A DNA stretch of 64,000 bases from JACCSI01 sp035575715 (lineage in GTDB: Bacteria > Acidobacteriota > Vicinamibacteria > Vicinamibacterales > UBA2999): positions 91,235 through 155,234 of the forward strand of contig DATLXN010000043.1 of assembly GCA_035575715.1 (NCBI GenBank), read 5' to 3'. Numbering within the stretch: position 1 is the first letter of the stretch; the number at the start of each line of letters is the position of its first letter. The notes below the pieces were generated by a model. The model saw nothing but the letters and a program-made list of their open reading frames with translations. It searched no databases and was not told the DNA's origin. Below are positions 26,100 to 34,640 of this stretch, one piece after another. A program made the translations under genes and the position numbers.

Positions 26100-27692
26100 C
26101 TACGAGAATGCGGCGCCGACCATGACTCGACGAATGAGAATTGGCGACGACCCATGTGAAGGACGATTGGACTGCACCGGCTGGCCTTTGGCGTCGCCAC
26201 CCATGCCGTGGTGTTCCCACGTGTCGGGCGGACCGACGGCGTCGAGATTGGCCCAGAAGTCCGTGGTGATCGCGTTGTAGGTGAAGTCGGTCACCATCCG
26301 CGTCTTCTTGCCGTTCTTGATCTCCCAGAACGCGTCGCCGCCGAACTGGCCGTTGTAACGCTGCTGATCGATCGAGAAACTGCCCTGCCCTTCGACCAGC
26401 ACACCGTCCTTGACGTCGCCAATCATCTGGTCAACGGTGGGCGACCCCATCGGACCGGCTTCCATCTGGATGTTGGGCATGCGCAGGAACGGATAGTTGC
26501 GCCAGTGGTTGGCGAAAGTACAGCCGCGCGAGAAGGTCTCGCCGATGTAATGCGCGGTCTCGCGGTTGGTCTGCAAGCCGACCAGGATGCCGTCCCGAAT
26601 GATCGGCCACTTCTGCGCTTCGACCCCATCATCGTCGTAACCCACCGTGGATGCGCCACCCGGGTGCGTGCGGTCGGCGGTAATGTTGAGCAGCTTCGAT
26701 CCGTATTTCAGCTTGCCCAGATCCTTAAGCGTCACAAAGCTCGTGCCGGCGTAATTCGCTTCGTAACCGACGATGCGATCGAGCTCGGTTGGGTGGGCGA
26801 TGATCTCGTGAATGGTCAGCGCCGAATGTGACGGCATCAGGATTAAATCCTTCAGCCCGTTAGCCACGGGTTTGGCCATCGCGTGCTCGACAGCTTCCGC
26901 TGCGACCCGATCCGCATTACCGACTAAGTCGCTCTCGAGGACAAACTCCCAGCCCCGGGTTTGCGTGCCGGGATTGTAGGTGCGTGTTTTGACGACGCCG
27001 TCCTTGCGCGCGGTCGCGCTCATGCTGCAAGCGGTGAAGTAGTTGACCTGCTCAATGTATGAGCCCTCGCTGGTGGCGAGGAACTTCCACTCGTAATTGA
27101 CGTTGGCGGCTGCGTTGGCAAATGGAATGTCCGGGTGTTTCTGCATCCGCACAGTCGCGTCGACGAGCAGCTGGATCTTGTCCTCGAGCGATACCGTCCA
27201 CGGGTCGACTGTGACCGGTGTTTGCCAGAAGGTATCGAACGGTTTCACCGGCGCCAGCCGCACGTCAAACTTCTTCGACATCGCGCTCGCCTTCGCCACG
27301 TCGGTGGCGATCGCAACGATGCGTTTGATCTCTTCCGGGCCGACAGTCGGGCTGCTGGCGAATCCCCAGACGCCGCTGTGGATGACGCGAACGCCAAAGC
27401 CGTAGGTGTCTTCGTCGCCGAACTGCCCGAAGCCGATATTGCCCGACGTCGTCAACCGGCCGTTGCGCACGGCGATCCCGTTGGAGCGATTCAAGGTGAA
27501 GCGAATATCGGCATACGAGCAGCCGAGACGCCGTGCTTCACGCAATGCATCATCGGACCAGTTGCGGTACTTTGGATCGTTGATCGGTGGAAACGGGCTC
27601 GTCGCTTGCCGAGCGGCCAGGATCGATGGACCCAGACCGAGACCAATCGCACCGAGCCCAACTGCGCGGGTAAATTCGCGGCGCGTTTGCAT
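26100..27692 (-). CDS. tldD: TldD-like metalloprotease, Tat-exported (second copy)
   Basis: The 530-residue protein is a close paralogue of the gene at 23,037. It has a Tat signal (TRREFTRAVGLGAIGLG), the same domain order, and the zinc motif HEIIAH near residue 293 followed by PTELDRIVGYEANYAGTSF. The paralogue's Gly-rich insertion is absent. It lies 8 bases after the preceding membrane protein gene, so the MoxR-type cluster and the three TldD/PmbA genes may form one transcript. Confidence 0.9.
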   Translation of the reverse strand: MQTRREFTRAVGLGAIGLGLGPSILAARQATSPFPPINDPKYRNWSDDALREARRLGCSYADIRFTLNRSNGIAVRNGRLTTSGNIGFGQFGDEDTYGFGVRVIHSGVWGFASSPTVGPEEIKRIVAIATDVAKASAMSKKFDVRLAPVKPFDTFWQTPVTVDPWTVSLEDKIQLLVDATVRMQKHPDIPFANAAANVNYEWKFLATSEGSYIEQVNYFTACSMSATARKDGVVKTRTYNPGTQTRGWEFVLESDLVGNADRVAAEAVEHAMAKPVANGLKDLILMPSHSALTIHEIIAHPTELDRIVGYEANYAGTSFVTLKDLGKLKYGSKLLNITADRTHPGGASTVGYDDDGVEAQKWPIIRDGILVGLQTNRETAHYIGETFSRGCTFANHWRNYPFLRMPNIQMEAGPMGSPTVDQMIGDVKDGVLVEGQGSFSIDQQRYNGQFGGDAFWEIKNGKKTRMVTDFTYNAITTDFWANLDAVGPPDTWEHHGMGGDAKGQPVQSNRPSHGSSPILIRRVMVGAAFS

Positions 27693-27700
27693 GGTTTACT

Positions 27701-29401
27701 CTACCTCAGGCCATCCCGCCGTCGCAGCCACCACTCGGCACACAAACACGCGGCAAATGGAATGATCCAGAGCGGCGATCGCATCGCGTGCGTCTCGACA
27801 CGCCGTCGCTGATTCGGCACGTGCTGGATGGCCCGGGCAACAAGGGGCGCGAGATCGTACGAGTCGACGAGGAGGCCGCCGTGCGCCGCAATGGCGCCAT
27901 CGAGGCCTGATCGACTTGATGCGGTCGTGAACTCGTCCGTGACCAGCACCGCGCTGGTGGTGACCAAGGTCGCGGGCGTCGTGATCGACGCACGCACCTC
28001 GCACAACCCGGTCCCCACCGGTGCCAGGACCCCACGAAACACCGTCGGCCGGCCAGTTGGCCACATGCGCACCGGCTGCGCCGGCGCCTCCGGGCACTGC
28101 ACCTCCGCCGAAGTGGACATCGACGCGGGTGGCGCCTCGATCGCCCGCCATTCCAGCGTCAACTCGGTGGACCCGCCGGGTGGCAACACCGTCTGCGCGG
28201 GGCGCACCACGAGCGTGTCGCCCGCCGCAGACCCCGCGTCGGCGACCAGCGCCGACCAGAATCTCCCGAATTGCTGATCGCGATGCTGCCAGGCGTCGAG
28301 CGCACCAAACGCAATGACTCGTCCCCGTCCAATTGCGCGACTGGCAATCACCGGACTGCCGTCGATCGATTCGACGGTGGACACATCGTCGGCTGCGGTG
28401 AAGACGACGAATTCCGCTGCGCGAATCCCGCCAAGGTTCGCCGGCTGGGCGCGACGCGCAGTCAGGCGACCTTTCGGGAGAAGTGCAGCGATCGGCCCTG
28501 ATGGTGGGCCATCGAGCAGCACAATCAAGGATCCGCCGCGAAGGGCGACGAATCGGCGCAACAGCAACACGTCGGCTGCCGAGACCGCCGACGCCCCGCC
28601 GACGATCACCGTGCGCACATCGTCGAGGGCGGCACGCGTCAGCGTTGGAGCTGGGCCGCGCGAGACGGCCAGTGCGGGCGCCAACCGCGTTTGACCAGTG
28701 ACCGTCACGCGAGGATCCTGCGCCAGGGCGCGCCGCACGAAGGTGCCAAGCCACGTGGCCTGCGGCTCGTAAATCAGCACTCGCGACCGCTCGGCGTGGA
28801 CCATGACGCCGAGATCGGCAGCATCGCCTTCCCCACCTCCCCCATCGATCACGGTGATTCGCAGACGACGCGCACCGGCGGCGAGGGGCGACCATTCGAC
28901 CGGCACGATGGCCGACGTGCTCGCGCCTGACCACTCATGGCGGGTCTCGCCCACGACGACCCCGTCATCGACCACTCGTACGACGGACAACCCGGGCACC
29001 CGCACCGCGCGCAGGGACACGTTGATGAGACCACCGCCGTGCACATGAGTATCTGAAGGGGCGACCGCGTCAGTGATCACGACGTCTGACTCCGGCTTCA
29101 CGCGGACACCACCCAGAACGGCAGCCCCCGCCGTCAACCGCTGCGGCGGGTCGCCGTTCGAAATGACGATGCAGCTGCCGGCGGACGGACAGGCGGCGGC
29201 GTTACCGTCTGGTCGCGTCGAAAGGGTGGCCACTTCATAGGACGGGGAAAGTGCCGCTGCCAGACGCGCTGCCGAATCCGACTGAGCGAGCGAGACAATG
29301 GTCAGTGACGGAGTGACGGGAACATCGCGGGTCACGCGTGGGTCAACCATCGCGGCGAAGGCGATGGCGATGGCGACCAGCCGCAGCACGCGTCTGGTCA
29401 T
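27701..29401 (-). CDS. Membrane protein of the MoxR/DUF58 cluster, glutamine-amidotransferase-like fold likely
   Basis: The 566-residue protein has an N-terminal signal or anchor (about residues 5-20) and a single C-terminal membrane helix (SPLWIIPFAACLCAEWWLRR). The periplasmic part contains a probable CARF-like or ThuA-like alpha/beta segment (VIVGGASAVSAADVLLLRRFV, GGSLIVLLDGP) as in membrane proteins that accompany BatA-type genes. No catalytic residues are clear. ATGA overlap links it to the upstream gene. Function unknown; an aerotolerance or envelope role is inferred from context. Confidence 0.75.
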   Translation of the reverse strand: MTRRVLRLVAIAIAFAAMVDPRVTRDVPVTPSLTIVSLAQSDSAARLAAALSPSYEVATLSTRPDGNAAACPSAGSCIVISNGDPPQRLTAGAAVLGGVRVKPESDVVITDAVAPSDTHVHGGGLINVSLRAVRVPGLSVVRVVDDGVVVGETRHEWSGASTSAIVPVEWSPLAAGARRLRITVIDGGGGEGDAADLGVMVHAERSRVLIYEPQATWLGTFVRRALAQDPRVTVTGQTRLAPALAVSRGPAPTLTRAALDDVRTVIVGGASAVSAADVLLLRRFVALRGGSLIVLLDGPPSGPIAALLPKGRLTARRAQPANLGGIRAAEFVVFTAADDVSTVESIDGSPVIASRAIGRGRVIAFGALDAWQHRDQQFGRFWSALVADAGSAAGDTLVVRPAQTVLPPGGSTELTLEWRAIEAPPASMSTSAEVQCPEAPAQPVRMWPTGRPTVFRGVLAPVGTGLCEVRASITTPATLVTTSAVLVTDEFTTASSRSGLDGAIAAHGGLLVDSYDLAPLVARAIQHVPNQRRRVETHAMRSPLWIIPFAACLCAEWWLRRRDGLR

Positions 29402-31425
29402 CGCTGCCTGCCTTCCTGCGCCATGCGTCCACGTAACGGATCGCTCGAGATACGTCCAAGTGGGCTCGCCGGCAGACGAGCACGGATGACACCCGCGAGA
29501 TAGGTCTGCGCTGTCTTCGCGGCTTCAATCCGCGCCGGCATCGGTGCCGCCGAGGCCAGGGTCGCGACCGCCTTGCGCAGTAGCTCTGATGATGGATCGA
29601 TGCTCAGAATGCGTGACGCCAGTGCGGCATCAAGTCCGGAGCCGACGTGGATCGCCCGTGCCAACTCACTCAGGACGGCGCGAGTGGCGGCGACGGCAGG
29701 GTCGTGCAGGGTCTGATCCGGCAGGTGCACGGTGGAGGCGGCCGCTGTGCGATCGCCCGTCAGCCGCCGAGTCAGATCGATTCGCGCCCGCTCCGGTAAG
29801 GCGCGCAGTAGATAGCGTCGCCGGTCGAACGCCCGCTGCAACGCGCGCAGCGCGGCTCTTTCAAAGACCAGCGCTTGCGCCGTATCGCTGGCGTTGAGAC
29901 GCGCCTCTGCCCGAGACATCTCACGGATGGCGCTGAGCAACTCGACTTGCGCCGCGTTCTCCTGGCGCCCTTCTGCCAGTTCGTGGGCGTGTTCGGCTTC
30001 CGCCACTTCGTCGGCGACCTCACCGCCGGTCATAAACACGAACTCGGCCTTGACCATTCGCTGCTCAATCGCCAGGAGCCGCGCCTGTTCCTCGACCGCT
30101 CCTGCGGGCAACTTCTCGCGTTGCGCGTGCAGCCGCTCGGTCTTGATGATCACCATCTGCTGGCTGATACCTTGCCGATCGCGTTGGTCGGGAACAGCGA
30201 AGCCGGTCGATGCCGCGCCGGCAAGTCGACCCACTTCGATCAGAAAGGATTCTGACGTCGCCGGGTCCGCACTCGGTTTGCGATCAGCCGCCACGGCACG
30301 ATAGACGAGCGTGTCGCCGTCGCCCATCTTGAACTGCTCGAGCGCCAGCGTGGCCCGGCCCCGCCACTCGCCGTCACTGGCCCGGGCGATGACCACCGGT
30401 ACCACGCCTTCTTCAAACGTGAACGTCTCGCCCGAGCCGGCGACGCGGGTGTAGCGCAGGTTCAGCGAGGACAATGCGAAATCGTCGCGCGCCTCGATCT
30501 CCACCGCCACCCGGCCGGTACCATCGCCGAAGATCAGATCCTTCGCTGGCGCTGTGATCCGCACCAGCGGTCGACGATCGGGTTCGACCTCGACTTGTAG
30601 CAGGCGATCGGCAGGGCGCTGGGGAGAGGATGCTCTCGCCTGTACCAGCAAAATCCGCGATTGCGCCGCGGTGAACTGGTAGATGCTGCGATCACCGACG
30701 ATCTCGAACACGATCGGTGGCTGGCCGGCTTCGGCGACCTGCACCGACCCGGTCCGCGCCATCTCCAGCCGGATGCGGCTGCCCTCCACCGCGGTCACGT
30801 GCGTCGGGTCGGCAAACGCGCGCTCGGCACCCCCGGTGTAGGCGGGCGGGGTGATCACGACCCGCAATTCCCCTGGCACGGGCGGCGACTCCGAGGCACT
30901 GGTCCCGCCGGCGTTGGTCGTCAACATCCGCGAGACAACCACGCGCGGCGCCATCACGATGAGGGTGACGGCAAAGGCGATCGCCGCGCTCGCAAAGGTC
31001 ACCGGCCACTTCATCGATTGCAGCGCCCGCGGTTCAATGGCGCGAAGGCGCGCCGCCGCGTGGGTGAACAACGCGCCGTCGATCAGCGGATGAAGCGAGC
31101 GCGCGGGCAACGCCTCAGCCGCGGTGATGACAAGGTTCTGCAGCCCCGGGATGCGGGTTTCAACCACCGCGGCGACGTGTGACAGCGTGTCGCGGCGCCA
31201 CTGGGTCCACAGTGACACTCCTGCGACCAATGCGAAAATGGCGGCGGCCGCGATTCGTGCGGTGCCGGCTTCCGCACCAGTCGTGATGGCGCTGGCGGTC
31301 ATCACCCCTGCCGCGGCGGCCCAGAGGCCCACCGTTGTGACGATTTTCGCCAGGCGCAACTGCCGTCGGTAAGCGGCGAGCCTCGCGCCGACCTCAGTCC
31401 GCGCCGCGCTCGACGCGTCAACCAC
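29398..31425 (-). CDS. Large coiled-coil membrane protein (DUF4175-like) of the MoxR cluster
   Basis: The 675-residue product has three N-terminal membrane helices (about residues 30-50, 55-72, 145-165). A beta-rich periplasmic part follows (PPAYTGGAERAFADPTHVTAVEGS near 195 and VEIEARDDFALSSLNLRYT near 310), then a long C-terminal helical and coiled-coil region. This layout matches DUF4175-type proteins found with MoxR, DUF58 and BatA genes. Its start overlaps the BatA-like stop by 8 bases and its stop overlaps the next ATG. The molecular function is not known. Confidence 0.78.
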   Translation of the reverse strand: MVDASSAARTEVGARLAAYRRQLRLAKIVTTVGLWAAAAGVMTASAITTGAEAGTARIAAAAIFALVAGVSLWTQWRRDTLSHVAAVVETRIPGLQNLVITAAEALPARSLHPLIDGALFTHAAARLRAIEPRALQSMKWPVTFASAAIAFAVTLIVMAPRVVVSRMLTTNAGGTSASESPPVPGELRVVITPPAYTGGAERAFADPTHVTAVEGSRIRLEMARTGSVQVAEAGQPPIVFEIVGDRSIYQFTAAQSRILLVQARASSPQRPADRLLQVEVEPDRRPLVRITAPAKDLIFGDGTGRVAVEIEARDDFALSSLNLRYTRVAGSGETFTFEEGVVPVVIARASDGEWRGRATLALEQFKMGDGDTLVYRAVAADRKPSADPATSESFLIEVGRLAGAASTGFAVPDQRDRQGISQQMVIIKTERLHAQREKLPAGAVEEQARLLAIEQRMVKAEFVFMTGGEVADEVAEAEHAHELAEGRQENAAQVELLSAIREMSRAEARLNASDTAQALVFERAALRALQRAFDRRRYLLRALPERARIDLTRRLTGDRTAAASTVHLPDQTLHDPAVAATRAVLSELARAIHVGSGLDAALASRILSIDPSSELLRKAVATLASAAPMPARIEAAKTAQTYLAGVIRARLPASPLGRISSDPLRGRMAQEGRQR

Positions 31426-32614
31426 GGCGCGCCCTCAGCAGCGTTTCGACACCGAGTAGCACTAACGCGATCGCCCAGAGCACGCGGGCGTCACCTTCGT
31501 TGGCCGGCGTCAAGTCGGTGGCCAAGGCGCGACTGGGCCGGCTCCACTGAGCCAACGTCGACCGCGGAATCGCAGCTGCTTCCAGATCCTGGAGATCCTC
31601 CGCCGTCACCGCGCGCACGACGCGGTCGACTGCTTGCACCACCGCCTGATCGTCACCACCCATCCCGGTGGCGACCACCCAGACCCCGTTGTCCTCCCGG
31701 CCGCGCATCTCCGGGAGCCGTTCAAGGACCTCCTGGAAAAAGGGGTCGGGCCGATGGGACGTGGCTGCGTGCTTCCCGCCGTCGAACTCGATGACTACGG
31801 GCCGGCGCGGTTGGCGTGGCAAGACAATGCCCTCGGCAAACACGGCGCGGAGCGCGGCGTTGACGCGTGGCGTGTTCTGCTCCGACGCACGAACCGTCAC
31901 CGGTGGCGGCGGCTGGGTCGGCGCGGGACGTCGCGCAATTGCCGTGGTGTCCTCGGCTACGGTGAGTTCAAGTTCGAACGCTGCCGCACCCGCCTCGCCC
32001 GGCACCCGCTCCGCCAGGGTGGTGAGCCGAGCGCTGGCGACCTTGTCTGACGCCGGTAGCGGGATGACACGCACGCTGGTCGAGGCGGGGAGCACGTCGA
32101 GATCGCTACCAGTCATGGCGCCGGCGCGCAGGTCGCCGACGATCACCACGTCGTGCGACGCGGGCGGCTGGCGGCGCAGCCACAGCTCGGCATCGCGAAC
32201 GCCGTCGCCGAGGTGCCGCGGCGGCCGAAACACCTCGCTGACGAAGCTGCTCGCTTGCTCGTCCGCGATCAGCCGCTGCAGCACCGGCACTTCCGGGTCG
32301 GCGCCGCGGTGAGGCGCCACGACAATCGCGCGGGCGACACGCACGCTCCACCGGTCGCGCCGCGATTGCGACACCCACACCGGCGCAGCGAGCGCCGCCA
32401 CGGCCGCCGCCAGGATGCCGACCCGCACGGCGAGGAGCAGCCAATCCGACAGGGCGTGCCGGCGGAGCGCGCTGTGCTGCGTGGCGCGAATGAAACGCAG
32501 GGAGGGAAACAACAGCTGCCGACTCTGTTGACGCATCAGCAAATGAATCAGCAGCGGAATGGCGAGCGCCGCAAGCCCGACCCATGCGAGCGGTTGCAGC
32601 CAGAGCACCGACAC
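31418..32614 (-). CDS. BatA-domain membrane protein
   Basis: The 398-residue product starts with the aerotolerance (BatA) N-terminal domain: WLQPLAWVGLAALAIPLLIHLLMR followed by LLFPSLRFI, a membrane-anchoring hairpin common to BatA/BatB-type proteins. A second membrane helix is at about residues 58-78, and one closes the C-terminus (VLWAIALVLLGVETLLRAR). The middle is an alpha/beta domain without a MIDAS motif (DxSxS), so it is not a functional von Willebrand domain. GTG 32,614 is chosen because it lies 1 base after the DUF58 stop and starts right before the BatA domain. Confidence 0.82.
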   Translation of the reverse strand: MSVLWLQPLAWVGLAALAIPLLIHLLMRQQSRQLLFPSLRFIRATQHSALRRHALSDWLLLAVRVGILAAAVAALAAPVWVSQSRRDRWSVRVARAIVVAPHRGADPEVPVLQRLIADEQASSFVSEVFRPPRHLGDGVRDAELWLRRQPPASHDVVIVGDLRAGAMTGSDLDVLPASTSVRVIPLPASDKVASARLTTLAERVPGEAGAAAFELELTVAEDTTAIARRPAPTQPPPPVTVRASEQNTPRVNAALRAVFAEGIVLPRQPRRPVVIEFDGGKHAATSHRPDPFFQEVLERLPEMRGREDNGVWVVATGMGGDDQAVVQAVDRVVRAVTAEDLQDLEAAAIPRSTLAQWSRPSRALATDLTPANEGDARVLWAIALVLLGVETLLRARRG

Positions 32615-32615
32615 G

Positions 32616-33515
32616 CTATGCGCCGCCCCGGCGGCCAACCAGGTAGCGGCGCAGCACCGGCTCCAAGGCATCGCCGGTCACGAGCCGCACGTAGTCCAGC
32701 CCTTGGGCCGCAATCGCTTTCCGCACCCGCGCGAGGAACGCGGCAACCGCGGAGTGGTATTCAGCCGCGATGGCATCAGGGCTCGCGACTAAGCGATGTC
32801 CGGTCTCGAGATCCACGAACTGCGTCGCACCGCCGCGGGTCAGGGCCAGTTCCTCTTTCGCCATGACATGCAGCGTCACCACGTCGTGTCCCATCCGTGC
32901 CAGCCGCCGAATCTCGGCGATCGTCTCGTCCTCCTCGTATAAATCGCTGACGATGACGATCAGGCCGCGCCGCCGCAATAGGCCACCGGCCCGCTTCAGC
33001 GCCGTGGCGATTGATGTGTCCCCTTGCGGCTGGAGCCGCGCCAGCGCTGCGAGGCAGAGATGAAGGTGATGACGCCCGCTGCGCGGCGGCACGTAGTGCG
33101 TGGCGCCGGGACCGCTGCCACCGTTTGCCACTGCGAAGATCCCGGCCGCGTCCCCCTGATCGACGACCAGCGTCGCCAACACCGCCGCGGCCGCGCGGGC
33201 GAGCGCAAACTTGGAATCGGTCTCCGGAAAGTTCATCGAGCGGCTGACATCGACGACAAACAGCGCACCCAGATTGGTGGTCTCGCGAAACTGTCGCGAG
33301 TAGAGGCGGTCGGTCCGCGCAAACGCTTTCCAGTCGACGTATTTCAGGTCGTCGCCCGGTCGATAATGCCGATACTGGCTGAACTCGGCGCTGAAGCCGT
33401 GAAACGGGCTGCGATGCAGACCCTGGCGCAAGCCCTCGACCGTCGTCCGCGCCAGCAGTTCCAAGTCGCGCAGCGCCGATAGTTCTGACGGGGCGACTAC
33501 ATGCGGGCGCGACAT
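32616..33515 (-). CDS. DUF58 domain protein
   Basis: The 299-residue protein carries the DUF58 signature YRPGDDLKYVDWKAFARTDRLYSRQFRE near residue 50, followed by a von Willebrand-like fold with the metal site VVDVSRSMNF (DxSxS). DUF58 proteins are partners of MoxR AAA+ ATPases. ATG 33,515 lies 4 bases after the MoxR stop. It is soluble and should act at the membrane with the BatA-like protein. Confidence 0.92.
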   Translation of the reverse strand: MSRPHVVAPSELSALRDLELLARTTVEGLRQGLHRSPFHGFSAEFSQYRHYRPGDDLKYVDWKAFARTDRLYSRQFRETTNLGALFVVDVSRSMNFPETDSKFALARAAAAVLATLVVDQGDAAGIFAVANGGSGPGATHYVPPRSGRHHLHLCLAALARLQPQGDTSIATALKRAGGLLRRRGLIVIVSDLYEEDETIAEIRRLARMGHDVVTLHVMAKEELALTRGGATQFVDLETGHRLVASPDAIAAEYHSAVAAFLARVRKAIAAQGLDYVRLVTGDALEPVLRRYLVGRRGGA

Positions 33516-33519
33516 GCGT

Positions 33520-34512
33520 TCACGCGGGACGCACGGCGTCGAGCAGCCGGGTGACGACCGTCTCGGCGTCAATGCCCTCGGCTTCGGCTTGAAAGTTCAC
33601 CAGCAAACGATGACGCAACACCGGGGGCGCGACGGCGCGGATGTCGTCGAGCGACACCGCCGGGCGGCCGTCGAGCACTGCGCGAGCTTTGCCGGCCAGC
33701 AACAGCGCCTGGCCGGCCCGTGGACCAGCGCCCCAACGGACCCAGTCGCGCACGAAGTCGAGCGGTGCGGCGCCCTCATCACCGAGCGGACGCGTCGCCC
33801 GCACCAGCCGCGTGGCAAACCCGATCACATTCTCCGCCGCAGGAATCTCGCGAACCAGCAAGCGCGCGCGCTCAATTTCTTCGCCGTTGGCCACTGGCCT
33901 GACGACCGGCTCGTGTGCGGTCGTCGTTTGCGCCAGGATGGCGCGCTCCTCCACCGCGCTCGGATAGCCAATCACCACATTGAGCATGAAGCGATCGAGC
34001 TGCGCTTCAGGAAGCGGATAGGTCCCCTCTTGCTCAATCGGATTCTGCGTCGCCAAGACAAACAGCGGCCGCTCCAGTTGATGGCAGACCCCGCCGACAG
34101 TGACCTGGTATTCCTGCATCGCTTCGAGCAACGCCGACTGCGTCTTGGGCGGCGTGCGATTGATTTCGTCGGCGAGGATGATGTTGGCGAAAAGCGGTCC
34201 CGGGATAAAACGGATCGAGCGCGAACCGGAAGCGCGATCCTCCTCAATCACCTCGGTGCCGATGATGTCTGACGGCATCAGATCGGGTGTGAACTGAATG
34301 CGGCTGTATTTCAGGTGCACCGCTTGCGCGAGTGTCTTGATCAACAGCGTCTTGGCCAGGCCCGGCACGCCGCGGAGCAGGCAGTGACCACCGGCGAGAA
34401 ATGCCGTGAGGATCTCACTGATCACCTGCTGTTGGCCGATGATCACCCGGCCGAGCTCTTGACGCAGGTTGGCGGCGAGGGTTGCGGCTTCTTGCGGGCT
34501 CAGCGGAGACAC
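33520..34512 (-). CDS. MoxR-family AAA+ ATPase
   Basis: The 330-residue ATPase has Walker A GVPGLAKTLL near residue 42, Walker B IILADEINRTPPKTQSALLEAM near residue 105, and sensor motif ATQNPIEQEGTYPLPEAQLDRF, all typical of MoxR. These chaperone-like ATPases help assemble or insert metals into enzymes and work with von Willebrand-domain partners such as the next gene. It opens the minus-strand cluster (start GTG 34,512) and is divergent from the transglutaminase-fold protein at 34,641. Confidence 0.95.
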   Translation of the reverse strand: MSPLSPQEAATLAANLRQELGRVIIGQQQVISEILTAFLAGGHCLLRGVPGLAKTLLIKTLAQAVHLKYSRIQFTPDLMPSDIIGTEVIEEDRASGSRSIRFIPGPLFANIILADEINRTPPKTQSALLEAMQEYQVTVGGVCHQLERPLFVLATQNPIEQEGTYPLPEAQLDRFMLNVVIGYPSAVEERAILAQTTTAHEPVVRPVANGEEIERARLLVREIPAAENVIGFATRLVRATRPLGDEGAAPLDFVRDWVRWGAGPRAGQALLLAGKARAVLDGRPAVSLDDIRAVAPPVLRHRLLVNFQAEAEGIDAETVVTRLLDAVRPA

Positions 34513-34640
34513 GAGATCAGCATCTTAATCTGTCCGAACTCGGGCTCATCCGAATCTAACTCTTGACGCCAGCCCATCATCGCGATACTCAAGAGGGGCT
34601 TCCGCCGACCGACACCCAATCGCATCCAGGTAGACCAACC

